Source: Verrucomicrobiota bacterium (lineage in GTDB: Bacteria; Verrucomicrobiota; Verrucomicrobiia; Verrucomicrobiales; DEV007). From it: a stretch of 64,000 bases of DNA. Of this stretch, positions 20,639 to 31,965 are shown in pieces; position 1 is the first letter of the stretch; every line of letters starts with the position of its first letter. Below the pieces are notes generated by a model. The model saw only the letters and a list, made by a program, of their open reading frames with translations, was not told the origin of the DNA and made no database searches. Location of the stretch: contig JAHDID010000014.1 in assembly GCA_020630975.1 (NCBI GenBank), positions 58,579 through 122,578 of the forward strand, written 5' to 3'. The translations under genes were made by a program, and so were the position numbers.

Positions 20639-21166
20639 TTAGTCCCCCTTCCTCGCGCTGCGATACCGCTGTGTCAGCCGCCGCGCGCACTTCATCTGAT
20701 CTTCGGTCTCCAGACAGCAGCGGCGACGCGCACGGATCCAGTCGACTGGGTCCGTCCCTTTGGGGATGTACCCAGCTGCCGCACACCACGCCACGATGAA
20801 CTGGCCGGTGCGTCCGCAGCCCGCCACACAGTGCACCACCACCGGTTCTTTCTTGCGATGGTGCTCATCCATCAGCTCGACGAAGTGTTCGAGCTGCTCA
20901 TCGGTCGGCACACCGTAGTCAGCCACATGGATGAAGTGGTAGGCAAAGTCGTCGGGCACGTCCTTGCGATTATCAAACTCGCAGCAATTCACCACCGCCC
21001 GTACTCCCTGCTCCCGGTAGATGTCGAACACATACGGATCCGGCCACCACGAGGCAGCGATCACATCATCGACGATCCAGGTGAAAGGCTCGGTGCGCTC
21101 GGGCTGACCATCGTCGGGCCAGTACCAAGGTCTGATTGGTTTTTGCATGGCTGCCGACTTTCGCAT
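20639..21166 (-). CDS. Dual-specificity/tyrosine-type protein phosphatase
   Basis: Active site VVHCVAGCGRTGQF (HCx5R). Confidence 0.85.
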   Translation of the reverse strand: MRKSAAMQKPIRPWYWPDDGQPERTEPFTWIVDDVIAASWWPDPYVFDIYREQGVRAVVNCCEFDNRKDVPDDFAYHFIHVADYGVPTDEQLEHFVELMDEHHRKKEPVVVHCVAGCGRTGQFIVAWCAAAGYIPKGTDPVDWIRARRRCCLETEDQMKCARRLTQRYRSARKGD

Positions 21167-21231
21167 CGGTATAAACCGAATGCGAACTTATAATCGTACG
21201 TCTCCGTCTAGCGTGGTTCAATACCAGTGTC

Positions 21232-21669
21232 ATGGATACTGCGCTTGTTTGGTTTCTCGTTGGCTTGGTACTGATACTGCTAGAGATAGCTGTGCCGGGT
21301 GTCATTTTGGTATTTCTCGGCGTCGCCGCCTGGATCGTGGCTGGCCTGGATTTGTTGGGGGTGAACTCGCTCACTGCACAGCTATGGATCTTCGCCGGAG
21401 CATCGGTCGCCCTGCTGTTCGGTCTACGCCGCTTTGTGAAAAGCTGGTTTCTCGGTAGAGCCACTAACGATAGCGATGACCTGATGGATGAATTCGTCGG
21501 CAAATCGGTAGTCGTGCTAGAGGCGATCGAGCCCGGTGGCTATGGGCAGGTCGAGCTAAAGGGTGCGCAATGGAAAGCCACCTCTACCGCAGCGATCGCC
21601 AAAGATGCCCGCTGCGAAGTCGAAAAAGTCGACGGGCTGTGTCTACACGTCAGACCTCTCTCTAAGTAA
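21232..21669 (+). CDS. NfeD-like membrane protein
   Basis: N-terminal TM helices (ALVWFLVGLVLILLEIAVPG) and OB-fold-like C-terminus; directly upstream of an SPFH gene. Confidence 0.88.
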   Translation: MDTALVWFLVGLVLILLEIAVPGVILVFLGVAAWIVAGLDLLGVNSLTAQLWIFAGASVALLFGLRRFVKSWFLGRATNDSDDLMDEFVGKSVVVLEAIEPGGYGQVELKGAQWKATSTAAIAKDARCEVEKVDGLCLHVRPLSK

Positions 21670-21708
21670 CGAAACAACCAATTATTCTTCAAACCGCTTA
21701 ATTAAACA

Positions 21709-22626
21709 ATGGAACAACTCATACCTATCATCATAGCAGCTGGAGTGGTCTTACTGATCACTATCGTCCTTCTCAAATCCGCTCGCATCGTGCCACAGCG
21801 AAAAGCCTTTGTGGTCGAGCGACTCGGCAAATACTCGCGCACACTGGATGCGGGTTTCCACATTCTGATTCCTTTCCTGGAAAGAGTCGCCTACAAGCAC
21901 TCGCTCAAAGAGGTGGCAGTGGATGTACCCTCGCAGATGTGTATCACGCAGGATAATATATCGATCGAGATCGACGGGGTGCTCTACCTACAAGTGCTCG
22001 ACGCCAAGCGCGCTAGCTATGGTATCGAAGACTACCTCTACGCCTCCACCCAGCTCGCCCAGACCACACTGCGCTCCGAGATCGGTAAGCTAGAGCTAGA
22101 CCGCACCTTCGAAGAGCGCGAGCAGATCAATGCCAACATCATCACCGCGCTGGACAAAGCTTCCGATCCCTGGGGGCTAAAAATCACTCGCTACGAGATC
22201 GCCAATATCACCCCACCACAAAGCGTGCGCGATGCCCTAGAAAAGCAGATGCGCGCCGAGCGCGAGCGCCGAGCCGTGATCGCCGAATCGGAAGGCGAGC
22301 GTGAAGCCAAGATCAACGTAGCTGAAGGTGAGAAGCAGGAAGTCATCAAGCAATCGGAAGCGAATCGCGAGATGCAGGTCAACGAGGCCGAGGGTAAAGC
22401 CAAAGAGATCGAGCTACTCGCCAATGCAACCGCCGACGGTATTCGCACCATCGCTCAAGCGATCGAGTCACCCGGTGGTCAGAACGCCGTGAACCTGCGT
22501 ATCGCCGAGCAGTATGTCGATCAGTTCGGCAATCTCGCCAAAGAGAACAACACTCTCATCATCCCCAGCGATGTCGCCAACATCGGAGGCACCGTAGCCT
22601 CCCTAGCGAAGATCCTGGAGAAGTAA
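21709..22626 (+). CDS. SPFH/stomatin-like membrane protease-associated protein
   Basis: VPQRKAFVVERLGKYSRTLDAGFHILIPF; QTTLRSEIGKLELDRTFEEREQIN; coiled-coil AEGEKQEVIKQSEA. Confidence 0.94.
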   Translation: MEQLIPIIIAAGVVLLITIVLLKSARIVPQRKAFVVERLGKYSRTLDAGFHILIPFLERVAYKHSLKEVAVDVPSQMCITQDNISIEIDGVLYLQVLDAKRASYGIEDYLYASTQLAQTTLRSEIGKLELDRTFEEREQINANIITALDKASDPWGLKITRYEIANITPPQSVRDALEKQMRAERERRAVIAESEGEREAKINVAEGEKQEVIKQSEANREMQVNEAEGKAKEIELLANATADGIRTIAQAIESPGGQNAVNLRIAEQYVDQFGNLAKENNTLIIPSDVANIGGTVASLAKILEK

Positions 22627-22649
22627 ACACTTCCCCCTCTTCTAATCCA

Positions 22650-22693
22650 CCCCGCCTCGCGCAGACCTAAGCCCATCTGCGCGGGGCATTTTT
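22650..22693 (+). terminator. Rho-independent terminator of the NfeD/SPFH operon
   Basis: GCGCAGAcctaagcccaTCTGCGCGGGGCATTTTT. Confidence 0.7.
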
Positions 22694-22717
22694 CGTTTCG
22701 GTAGGGTGAATTATCTA

Positions 22718-25279
22718 TCAGGGTTCCAGTGCATTAACCGCTAGCCTCCTTAGGTGCGCGGCATGAGCTGACGAGCGTGCGTCTAAATCTGCGACCAGTT
22801 TTTCGAGTAAGAAAACTGCCTGGCTCTGTGCCTGTACGGGGTAGTTATTTTCACCTTTAAGCCCTGTCATCTTGGCCAGGCGTTTTATATAGTCGATTTG
22901 CAGATCGCGGCGAAAGCTGCCGATGTTATCGCCGCCGGTCATGATGGCTTGATGGAGACGAGGTAGCATATCATCGACTGTGATTTCATTACCATACAGG
23001 GAACTATCGATGATGCGCTGCAGGGTCTTTTCATGTAGCAAATGATCGAGCGCGGTATCGTAGATCTGCTCCACGGTGGCATGCATTTTCGGATCCTCGT
23101 TTTCTAGCTCCCAAATGGTAAAGCCACGGCGACGTACCTGAGCGTGGGCGATCAGGTCGGAGCTGAGAAAGCTAAATGCATCGGCTCCGAAGACGCCCTC
23201 TGTTAGAACCTCAAGGGCCCGCTGTTGATCAGCGGCCGCCACCGGCTCGTAGGGGCGAGCGGTGCTGCCTGGCTGACCGTGCATGGAGCGATCGATCTGC
23301 ACGCCGCCGATCTGGCGCGACAGGATAGTAGCCGCACTGCGGTAGCTCCACATCAGCGAGGAGACAGCGGTGCGTAGCTCGTGGTAGTCTTCACCCTCTT
23401 TGGGGAAGGTGTCGACCAGTCCGCCCATGGTCTCACGCACGCGTTGCATGGTATCGGCCGCGTGGGCGATAGGATCGCTCGATAGATCGCTGATCATGAT
23501 GCGTGGGTCGATACCGCGGCCAGCCGAGCGCATGTCGTCGGCATCGTTGCCAAAGGCGTGCTCGGGTTTGGTCGATTCGGCGAGGATAGCAGCCGTGACT
23601 TCGGCTTCTTTATCAGTAGCCGCTGGCGAGTAACCATAGCGGATCGCCCAGTGATCGTAGGGCCCAGGGACGGTGGTGTAGTATTGGCCTTGCTTAGCCC
23701 GGTCGCGTGAGATATTTGCCGGGCTGTAGTCCATGACCGAGGCGGTGACGCCCATCTTTTCCGTGCGCGCTCGATCGTGCAGCTGATCGAAGTCGTGTAG
23801 GTTGCTCGCGGCGAAGTTGTGGCTAAGCCCTAGAGTGTGGCCGATCTCGTGCAGGATCAGTTCGTAGAGCGCTTCCTTTACCAGTTGATCGACTTCTAGC
23901 TGACTAGCACCTGCCGCTAGCAGTGAGGCGCGGGCAGCGATGGCGTCGTCCTGCCGATACGATCCGGCTTGGCACCAAGCGTGCCGCGATGGTTTGGCCA
24001 TCCGGTTGAAAGGGAAGCGCTGCGGGTCGGCGCGAACCGGGTCGCTGCTCTGCAGCAGACGACGCAGACGCACTCGATTGGTGAGAAAGACGTACTCGAG
24101 CATGATATCGGCGCCGAGGATCTGCCCGGTGCGCGGATTGACGAAGCTCGGGCCGTAGCCGCCAAATGGCGGATCAGGCGAGGACGTCCAGCGCATCACA
24201 TTGTAGCGGATGTCGCCAGCATCCCACTCGGCATCGTCTGGCTGTACCTTGCAGACGATGGCGTTTTTAAACCCTGCCGATTCAAAGGCAAGATTCCATG
24301 CTTCGGCAGCGGCTTTGATGGTATCACGCAGCTCGATAGGCGTGGTATTTTCGATCCACCAGGTGATTGGCTCGACTGGCTCAGAGGGAGCGGCTCCTGG
24401 TTGTTTTTTCTGCAGGTGCCAGCGGTGGATCACGTCGCGGTAGTTGGCACTTTTGGTAGAGGTCAGGTCAGTTTTGCGAGTGGTGAAATAACCGACTCGT
24501 GGATCCTCCAGACGCGAGAGGTAGTCATTGTCCGGCACGGCGATCAGCGAGTGTTGCACTTTGGCAGTGATGTAGCGCGCGTCGGTCACATCATCGTCTC
24601 CCCAGGCTTTCACCTCGCTATTGTGGTAGACGTAGTTCACACGTAGCAGGGTATTCTCAGGGTAGTTCTTTAGCTCGTAAAAGCGCGTGCGCTCATCGGA
24701 GAGTTTGCCAAAGGTCAGTCGATCTTGCTTGTCATCTTTGCCGCCTCGCGGTGTCGGCTTGATCATCGAGAATAGCTCTTTTAGAAACAAGTTGCTCGCC
24801 TTCACCAGGTGAGTCGTCTTATCCTCGGTAGTCGCTACGATCGGTAGCGAGGCGATGACCGCCTCGGAGATATTGGCATCGGCCGAGCGTGCTAGGGCAT
24901 TCTCTGGGTCGAAGTAGAAGGCGGTATTTTCCGCGACAAACTCCATCTTGTCGTACCATCGCCGAATGGTGAAAATCCGCTCGTCCAAGAAGCGGCCGCG
25001 AAAGGTGCTGAGCTCTGCCACCCCATCGAGCACGTAGGCAAAGTGGATGTACTCCCGGTCTAGCTGAGCATTACGGATCGCTAGATAGATGGTGCCATCG
25101 TCGCGGTTTTGGTAGAGATTGAAAAGCCCCTCATGCAGGTCGCAGTCCTCGATGGTTTCGGCGAAGGACTTTTTGTCGGAGTCTTTCTTTTTGCCTTCCT
25201 CTGCAGCGATGGCAGTCCAGTCCAGCCCGAGCGATACGACAGTGGTCACCAGTAGAATGTAAAATAGCTGCCTCATCAT
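22718..25279 (-). CDS. Secreted zinc-dependent metalloprotease (DUF5117/DUF4953-type)
   Basis: Signal peptide; HEIGHTLGLSHNF (HExxHxxGxxH); YFTTRKTDLTS; VMDYSPANI. Confidence 0.9.
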   Translation of the reverse strand: MMRQLFYILLVTTVVSLGLDWTAIAAEEGKKKDSDKKSFAETIEDCDLHEGLFNLYQNRDDGTIYLAIRNAQLDREYIHFAYVLDGVAELSTFRGRFLDERIFTIRRWYDKMEFVAENTAFYFDPENALARSADANISEAVIASLPIVATTEDKTTHLVKASNLFLKELFSMIKPTPRGGKDDKQDRLTFGKLSDERTRFYELKNYPENTLLRVNYVYHNSEVKAWGDDDVTDARYITAKVQHSLIAVPDNDYLSRLEDPRVGYFTTRKTDLTSTKSANYRDVIHRWHLQKKQPGAAPSEPVEPITWWIENTTPIELRDTIKAAAEAWNLAFESAGFKNAIVCKVQPDDAEWDAGDIRYNVMRWTSSPDPPFGGYGPSFVNPRTGQILGADIMLEYVFLTNRVRLRRLLQSSDPVRADPQRFPFNRMAKPSRHAWCQAGSYRQDDAIAARASLLAAGASQLEVDQLVKEALYELILHEIGHTLGLSHNFAASNLHDFDQLHDRARTEKMGVTASVMDYSPANISRDRAKQGQYYTTVPGPYDHWAIRYGYSPAATDKEAEVTAAILAESTKPEHAFGNDADDMRSAGRGIDPRIMISDLSSDPIAHAADTMQRVRETMGGLVDTFPKEGEDYHELRTAVSSLMWSYRSAATILSRQIGGVQIDRSMHGQPGSTARPYEPVAAADQQRALEVLTEGVFGADAFSFLSSDLIAHAQVRRRGFTIWELENEDPKMHATVEQIYDTALDHLLHEKTLQRIIDSSLYGNEITVDDMLPRLHQAIMTGGDNIGSFRRDLQIDYIKRLAKMTGLKGENNYPVQAQSQAVFLLEKLVADLDARSSAHAAHLRRLAVNALEP

Positions 25280-25336
25280 GCCGCTACCCTAAAGCTCGTG
25301 CTCGCCACATCAACTGACATGTGATAGCCATGAAGC

Positions 25337-25981
25337 ATGAGCCAAAAAACCATCGTATGCTTCGGCGACTCCAATACTTGGGGCTACATCCCAGGATCTG
25401 CCTGCGAGCGCTACCCACTGGATACGCGTTGGCCGGGTGTCATGCAGGCAGCGCTGGGTAGCGACTACCGAGTCATCGAGGAGGCCCAGAATGGCCGCAC
25501 CACCGTCTGGCCTGATCCCTGCGAGCCCACGGTATCGAAGTGTGGAAAAGACCACCTGCCAGTCGTGCTCGAGTCGCACAAGCCGATCGACCTCGTCATC
25601 GTGATGCTCGGCACCAATGATCTGAAAAATCACATCAATCAGACCGCGCAGACCATCGCGCAGGGAGCTATCACTTTGGTCGATATGATCCTCGCTAGCA
25701 CTGCGGGCCCGGACCAGCAGGCTCCACAGGTGCTGATGGTCTGCCCCGTGCCGTTGCACCCTGCACAGTGCCCTTTCTGGCATTTGTTCGATGGCGCAGC
25801 AGAGAAGTCGCTGGCGATGCCTACAGCCTACCAGGAGTTGGCCGAGGATCGCGGTGTGGCTTTTCTCAACGCTGGCGACCATGCGACTTGTCCAGATACC
25901 GACTGCATCCATCTCGATGCCGAGGGGCAGGGCAGCTTAGGGAAGGCAATGGCGGACAAGGTGCAGACGGTATTGCCCTGA
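25337..25981 (+). CDS. SGNH/GDSL hydrolase
   Basis: VCFGDSNTWGYIPG; VIVMLGTNDLKN; DCIHLDAEGQGSLGKAMA. Confidence 0.9.
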   Translation: MSQKTIVCFGDSNTWGYIPGSACERYPLDTRWPGVMQAALGSDYRVIEEAQNGRTTVWPDPCEPTVSKCGKDHLPVVLESHKPIDLVIVMLGTNDLKNHINQTAQTIAQGAITLVDMILASTAGPDQQAPQVLMVCPVPLHPAQCPFWHLFDGAAEKSLAMPTAYQELAEDRGVAFLNAGDHATCPDTDCIHLDAEGQGSLGKAMADKVQTVLP

Positions 25982-26055
25982 GCAAATAAGCCAAGAATGA
26001 AAATATTTTAAAATTTATTTAGAAGTTTTTAAATATTTGGTTACATTGATCACCG

Positions 26056-27126
26056 ATGAAACCAAACATTCAGATTATTCTTATTATTGCTACCCTGGTC
26101 ATCACCCCCTTTCTGTCACCAGCTCAATCCACTAATTCCAGCTCGATCCTGGGAGGAATCCAAGTCTCTGCGGATGGCACAGCAAAGGACGAACTTCTGG
26201 CTATCCCTAGTCCGGAGCCTCTGCAGAATGTTCCTCTGGAAGTCTCATTCACTACCGATGGCGAAATCACCACTGGCACAGTGAAAAACAACAATCCGTG
26301 GCGATGGAATATGTCAAAAAACCGTAGGCCGCAGCCACTGCCTGAAGCGGCCACGAAAATTAAGGAAGTCGGTGGGCCTGCGCCAGAGCCTGCCGCACCA
26401 GCTGCTGCGTCTGTTGAAGAGCCATCTTTGACTCTTTCTTTACCACTGCCCATCGATGAGGGACCTAGTCTGCCGAAGATGTCTGAGAATGGCACTTACA
26501 CAGTGGCATCTGGAGATACGGTCGATTCGATCGCCGATGCATTTGGTCTGACCAGTGAGCAGCTCAGAAAGATCAACTGGATGTCTCCGACTCGATCAGT
26601 GATCGCGGGTCAGGTGATCAAAGTGAATGCTCCGGGTATGAAGAAGGCGGCAGCCGCTCCAGCACCGCAGGTCAGCACGGGGACAGCGACTAAAATCGCC
26701 TCGACACTACCAGTCGCTGATGCGCAGAGTGCGGCAGCCGCAGACGACACGCCGCAGACCTATGCGATCCAAAGTGGTGAAAATCCCTGGACCATCGCCA
26801 AGAAGTTTGGTGTGAGCTATCAGAAGCTGGTCGAGATCAATGATTTCTCAGACCCCAAGCGTCTGCAAATCGGGCAGGAAATCAAGATCCCTGCTAAGTC
26901 GGTGGAATCGGCTACCATTTTAACATCAGCTAGTGAGCCGGCTTTCGATGCCGATGGCCACGAGGTCTATGTGATCCGCAATGGCGACAACCCATGGACC
27001 ATCGCTCAGCGACTAAAGGTCGACTATCAGGAGCTGATCTCGCTCAACCAGATCGATGACCCACGCGATCTCAAAGTCGGTCAGAAGCTAAAAGTTCCAA
27101 AGAAGAAGCTGCTCGCAGCTCAGTGA
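26056..27126 (+). CDS. Secreted protein with three LysM domains
   Basis: GTYTVASGDTVDSIADAFGLTSEQLRKIN; QTYAIQSGENPWTIAKKFGVSYQKLVEIN; EVYVIRNGDNPWTIAQRLKVDYQELISLN. Confidence 0.93.
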   Translation: MKPNIQIILIIATLVITPFLSPAQSTNSSSILGGIQVSADGTAKDELLAIPSPEPLQNVPLEVSFTTDGEITTGTVKNNNPWRWNMSKNRRPQPLPEAATKIKEVGGPAPEPAAPAAASVEEPSLTLSLPLPIDEGPSLPKMSENGTYTVASGDTVDSIADAFGLTSEQLRKINWMSPTRSVIAGQVIKVNAPGMKKAAAAPAPQVSTGTATKIASTLPVADAQSAAAADDTPQTYAIQSGENPWTIAKKFGVSYQKLVEINDFSDPKRLQIGQEIKIPAKSVESATILTSASEPAFDADGHEVYVIRNGDNPWTIAQRLKVDYQELISLNQIDDPRDLKVGQKLKVPKKKLLAAQ

Positions 27127-29688
27127 TTAGCCAAACAACAGCATTTGCGGATCTTCGTCTTCTTCCTCAAAAGCCGGCTCAGCGACTTTAGCCACCTCTT
27201 CCTTGGGGGTGGCTTTTTTCTTGGTCGCTCGCTTGGCCTTAGGCTTGGCGGGTTTCACCACTTCGAGCTGCGGCTGTGGCACCGCTGCTCCTCCCTCAAG
27301 ACTATCTAGGATCGCTTTGGCCCGATCGACGATGCTATCTGGTAAACCGGCCAATCTCGCCACCTGAATACCATAGCTCCGGTCTGCCGCACCGGGCACG
27401 ATCTGGCGTAGAAAGATGATCTGGTCCTGCCACTCGCGCACGGCCACGCTGTAGTTCTGCACGCCGCGACGACTATCGGCCAGCTCGGTCAGCTCGTGGT
27501 AATGGGTGGCAAACAAGGTGCGCGCACCGACCTGATCGTGCAGGTGCTCGCTCACGCTCCAGGCAATGGACAGCCCATCATAGGTCGAGGTGCCACGGCC
27601 GATCTCGTCCAGCACGACTAGGCTTTTGTCGGTAGCGCTATTGACGATCACTGCCGTCTCGGTCATCTCGACCATGAAAGTGGAGTGGCCTTTGGCGATA
27701 TCATCGCTAGCACCCACGCGGGTAAAGATACGATCGACGAGCCCGATCTCGGCGCTCTGGGCCGGCACAAAACTACCTATCTGAGCCATCAGTGTGATCA
27801 GGGCCACCTGTCGGATGTAGGTGGATTTACCGGACATGTTTGGCCCGGTGATCAGGATCTGCCGGTGCTCATCGCCGTCGAGTCTGGTGTCATTTGGCAC
27901 AAACTTTTCTTCGCCGATATTCTGATCGAGCACGGGGTGTCTTCCCTGGATGATCGACAAGTTGCGCCCTTCATTCAGCACCGGGCGGCAGTAGTCAAAC
28001 AAGCGGCTCACCTCGGCAAAGGCGATCAACACATCGAGCTCGGCCAGTGCAGCGGCGGTCTTTTGAATAGCCTCCAGATGCTCTAGCACGGTCTCGCGCA
28101 GGTTCAAAAATTCTTCATACTCGAGGGCGCGCAGTCGCTCATCGGCGCCGAGTATCTTGTTCTCCATCTCCTTCAGCTCGGGCGTGATGAAGCGCTCGGC
28201 ATTGGCCATGGTTTGCTTGCGCGTGTACTCAGTCGGTGCCTTATCGAGGTGGGCTTTGGTGATCTCGATGAAGTAGCCAAAGACATTGTTGTATTTCACC
28301 TTCAGCGAGGAGATTCCAGTGCGCTCTTGCTCGCGGCTCTGTAGCTCGGCGATCCATTGTTTGCCTTCGGTAGCGGCACTGCGCAGCTCATCGATCTCGC
28401 GGCTGTAGCCGTCGGCAAAGATACCGCCCTCCTTCATGGCTGCAGGCGGCTCCTCGACTAGAGCTCCCTCGAGCATATCGACCAATTCGCCAAAGTCGCC
28501 CATCTCGCGCTGCAGTCGCTCGCCGAGCACGCCGCCCTGGATGGCATCGACATGGGCTCTCACATCCGGCACTTTCGATAGCGAGACACTCAGGGCCTTC
28601 AGATCTCGTGCATTGCCCGAGCCCTGGCTCAGTCGACTGAGCGTGCGCTCGACGTCGCGGATCTCTTTGAAGGTCTCTTGGAGCTGATTGAGCACAAAGT
28701 GCTGCCCAATCGCTGCGGCTACCATATCCTGGCGCTCGGTCAGCACCTGCAGATCGCGGATCGGGTGCAGCACCCAGTCGCGCAATTTACGCGCACCCAT
28801 CGGTGTCGAGGTGCGATCGATCGCGCCGAGCAGCGAATGCTTAACCCCGCCGGAGCGGCTAGTCACTAGATCGAGATTGGCCTGGCTAGCAGCATCGATC
28901 AGCACGAAGTTTTCGCTAGCGTAGGGAATCAGCGAGCAGACGTGATCGACTTTGCGGCGTAGCTGGGTCTCGACGTAGTGCAGGATCGCACCAGCAGCCC
29001 CCACAGCAGCGATCATATCGCCACAGCCAAAGCCATCGAGCGTCTGTACCTGAAAGTGCTGCTTCAGCGCATACTCAGCCTGATCGTAGATAAAGGTATA
29101 GCCATCGTAGTCCTGAGCATTGGCCAAGCGATCAAACACCTCGCCCTGCTCATCGGCATACAGCAGCTCACTGGGACGCAGGCGCGATAGCTCATCGAGT
29201 AGTCCATCGAGATCGGTGAACTCAGTCAGGCGAAACTCTCCAGTGGTATGCTCCAGAAAAGCCAAGCCAAACTTGCGCTTGGCCTTGTACACCGCTGCTA
29301 GATAATTGGACCGCTCGGCATCGAGCAGGTTCATATCATCGATCGTACCGGCACTGATGATCTGTGAAATCTCGCGCTCGACGATCTTACCCGGCTGGGG
29401 CGTCGAGGTCTGCTCGGCGATAGCGATGCGCTTCCCAGCTTTCACGGCTTTGGCGATGTAGCCCTGAGCCGCATGGTGAGGCACCCCACACATGGGTATC
29501 CCATTGCGCTTGGTCAGCGCAGCATTCAGGATCGGTGCAGCGACTTTGGCATCCTCAAAGAACAGCTCGTAGAAGTCTCCCAACCGGTAAAATAACAGTA
29601 CGTCTTCAGGCAGACTGCGTCGCATATCCTGATACTGCTGCATCATCGGCGTGAGCTTCGCCGGCTTATCGCTTTTCTTATCTGCCAT
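27127..29688 (-). CDS. mutS: DNA mismatch repair protein MutS
   Basis: MMQQYQDMRRSLPEDVLLFYRLGDFYELFFEDAK; ITGPNMSGKSTYIRQVALI; VLDEIGRGTSTYDGLSIAW. Confidence 0.98.
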   Translation of the reverse strand: MADKKSDKPAKLTPMMQQYQDMRRSLPEDVLLFYRLGDFYELFFEDAKVAAPILNAALTKRNGIPMCGVPHHAAQGYIAKAVKAGKRIAIAEQTSTPQPGKIVEREISQIISAGTIDDMNLLDAERSNYLAAVYKAKRKFGLAFLEHTTGEFRLTEFTDLDGLLDELSRLRPSELLYADEQGEVFDRLANAQDYDGYTFIYDQAEYALKQHFQVQTLDGFGCGDMIAAVGAAGAILHYVETQLRRKVDHVCSLIPYASENFVLIDAASQANLDLVTSRSGGVKHSLLGAIDRTSTPMGARKLRDWVLHPIRDLQVLTERQDMVAAAIGQHFVLNQLQETFKEIRDVERTLSRLSQGSGNARDLKALSVSLSKVPDVRAHVDAIQGGVLGERLQREMGDFGELVDMLEGALVEEPPAAMKEGGIFADGYSREIDELRSAATEGKQWIAELQSREQERTGISSLKVKYNNVFGYFIEITKAHLDKAPTEYTRKQTMANAERFITPELKEMENKILGADERLRALEYEEFLNLRETVLEHLEAIQKTAAALAELDVLIAFAEVSRLFDYCRPVLNEGRNLSIIQGRHPVLDQNIGEEKFVPNDTRLDGDEHRQILITGPNMSGKSTYIRQVALITLMAQIGSFVPAQSAEIGLVDRIFTRVGASDDIAKGHSTFMVEMTETAVIVNSATDKSLVVLDEIGRGTSTYDGLSIAWSVSEHLHDQVGARTLFATHYHELTELADSRRGVQNYSVAVREWQDQIIFLRQIVPGAADRSYGIQVARLAGLPDSIVDRAKAILDSLEGGAAVPQPQLEVVKPAKPKAKRATKKKATPKEEVAKVAEPAFEEEDEDPQMLLFG

Positions 29689-29802
29689 GTGTGTGTTTCC
29701 ACACGCATCTTAGGTACCCTAATTATCTCTTCAACCAAATTGTTCCCCCAAAGTTCAAATACGAATCCTTCCTAGTCTTAAGAGCGTTCGCTAAAGCGTA
29801 CG

Positions 29803-29837
29803 AAAAAGCGGCGGCACCCACGAAAGGCACCGCCGCT
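29803..29837 (-). terminator. Rho-independent terminator of the EF-G gene
   Basis: GCGGCGG...CCGCCGC stem followed by TTTTT on the minus strand. Confidence 0.65.
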
Positions 29838-29874
29838 CCAAATTTTTCAGTCGTATGAACTGCCTAGGCAGCCA

Positions 29875-31965
29875 TTACTTGTTGGCAGCAGCTTTCTCAG
29901 CAGCAGCCTTCTCGATGATCTCGTCAGAGACGTTTCGTGGACAAGGTGAGTAGTGTGCGAACTCCATGGAGAATTGGCCGCGACCCGATGTCATCGTACG
30001 TAGGTCGCCGATGTAGCCGAACATCATGCTCAGAGGTGCCTCTGCCTTGATGCGCACACCAGTCGGAGTGGTGTCCTGGCTCTTGATCATGCCGCGACGA
30101 CGGTTGAGGTCGCCGATCACGTCACCCACGTGGTCTTCTGGAGTGAAGACGTCGAGGTTCATGATAGGCTCGAGGAGCTGAGCACCTGCCTTGGGCATGG
30201 TCTGGCGATAAGCTGCCTTAGCAGCAGTCTCGAATGCCACAGCCGAGGAGTCCACTGCGTGGAAGCCACCGTCGATCAGAGTCACCTTGAAGTCCAAGCA
30301 AGGGAAGCCAGCGAGCACACCCTTTTCCTTGGAAAGGTTAAAGCCCTTCTCCACAGCTGGGATGAATTCTTTAGGCACGTTACCACCAACAACAGTCGAC
30401 TCGAAAGAGAAGCCTTCGCCCGGCTCAGCAGGCTCGATAATGTAGTCGATCTTAGCGAACTGACCACTACCACCAGACTGCTTCTTGTGAGTGTAGCTGT
30501 CCTCGGTGCGAGCCGTGATCGTCTCGCGGTAAGCCACCTGAGGTGCGCCTACTTCTACCTCCACACCGTGTGTACGCTTGAGGATGTCCACCTTGATGTC
30601 CAAGTGCAGCTCGCCCATACCTTTGAGGATGGTCTCGCCGGAGTCTTGATCGGTCTCGACGTAGAAGGAAGGATCCTCTTTCACCATCTTACCGATAGCG
30701 ACGCCTAGCTTCTCAGCGTTTGCCTTGTCCTTAGGCGATACCGCCATAGATATCACCGGATCTGGGAATACCATTGGCTCCAGAGTCGCAGGATTTTTCT
30801 CATCACAGAGTGTGTGACCGGTCTGCACATTCTTCAGACCGACCAGAGCGACGATGTCGCCTGCCTGAGCAGACTCGATCTCCTCACGAGAGTCGGCGTG
30901 CATCTCGACGATACGGCCGACACGCTCAGTCTTCCCGGTGAAAGTATTCAGGATGTTGGTGCCTTTCTCGAGCTTACCGGAGTAGACACGAGTGAAAGTC
31001 AGGGCGCCATACTGGTCGTCCATGATCTTGAAAGCCAACGCACGCAGTGGCTTGTTAGGATCGACTTCAGCGAACTTACCAGTCTCGTTACCCTCTTTGT
31101 CGACCTCTGGCTGAGGTGGCACGTCAGTTGGGCAAGGTAGGTAATCAACAACCGCGTCGAGCACTAGCTGGATACCTTTGTTCTTGAAAGAAGAACCACA
31201 GTAAGTCGGGAAGAAGTCGAGGTTGATGGTACCCTTGCGGATGCAGGCCTTGAGAGTCGCCTCGTCTGGCTCGTTGCCCTCTAGGTAGGCTTCCATGGCA
31301 TCGTCGTCGGCCTCGACAGCCATCTCGATCATCTCAGAGCGGTACTGCTCAGCTTTCTCCTGAAGATCAGCAGGGATGTCGGTGATCTCGTAGTTCTCAG
31401 GCTGGCCGGAGTCGTCCCATACCCATGCCTTCATCGTCATCAGATCGACGACACCAGCGAAGCCATCCTCGATACCGATAGGCAGAGTCATCACCAGTGG
31501 CTTAGCACCGAGTACGTTTTTCACCTGGTCGACCACGCGGTAGAAGTCAGCGCCCAGACGGTCGAGCTTGTTCACGTAGATCACACGAGCGACCTTCGAG
31601 TCGTTGGCGTAGCGCCAGTTGGTCTCGGACTGAGGCTCCACACCGCCAGATCCGCAGAATACACCGACACCGCCGTCGAGAACTTTCAGCGAGCGATACA
31701 CCTCGATAGTGAAGTCAACGTGACCCGGAGTATCGATGATGTTGAAGCGATGATCATTCCAGAAACAAGTGGTAGCCGCTGACTGAATGGTGATACCGCG
31801 CTCAGCCTCCTGGTCCATGAAGTCTGTCGTAGCAGCGCCGTCGTGCACCTCACCGATCTTGTGGATCTTACCTGTGAGCTTGAGGATACGCTCAGTGGTA
31901 GTGGTCTTTCCCGCATCCACGTGCGCGAAGATTCCGATATTGCGATACTTCGAGAGATCAGTCAT
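29875..31965 (-). CDS. fusA: Translation elongation factor G
   Basis: [79 protein letters not shown]. Confidence 0.96.
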   Translation of the reverse strand: MTDLSKYRNIGIFAHVDAGKTTTTERILKLTGKIHKIGEVHDGAATTDFMDQEAERGITIQSAATTCFWNDHRFNIIDTPGHVDFTIEVYRSLKVLDGGVGVFCGSGGVEPQSETNWRYANDSKVARVIYVNKLDRLGADFYRVVDQVKNVLGAKPLVMTLPIGIEDGFAGVVDLMTMKAWVWDDSGQPENYEITDIPADLQEKAEQYRSEMIEMAVEADDDAMEAYLEGNEPDEATLKACIRKGTINLDFFPTYCGSSFKNKGIQLVLDAVVDYLPCPTDVPPQPEVDKEGNETGKFAEVDPNKPLRALAFKIMDDQYGALTFTRVYSGKLEKGTNILNTFTGKTERVGRIVEMHADSREEIESAQAGDIVALVGLKNVQTGHTLCDEKNPATLEPMVFPDPVISMAVSPKDKANAEKLGVAIGKMVKEDPSFYVETDQDSGETILKGMGELHLDIKVDILKRTHGVEVEVGAPQVAYRETITARTEDSYTHKKQSGGSGQFAKIDYIIEPAEPGEGFSFESTVVGGNVPKEFIPAVEKGFNLSKEKGVLAGFPCLDFKVTLIDGGFHAVDSSAVAFETAAKAAYRQTMPKAGAQLLEPIMNLDVFTPEDHVGDVIGDLNRRRGMIKSQDTTPTGVRIKAEAPLSMMFGYIGDLRTMTSGRGQFSMEFAHYSPCPRNVSDEIIEKAAAEKAAANK

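Noticed and set aside
23969-24646. 225-aa plus-strand ORF opposite the metalloprotease gene
   Set aside because: Antisense of a conserved CDS, no recognisable motif.
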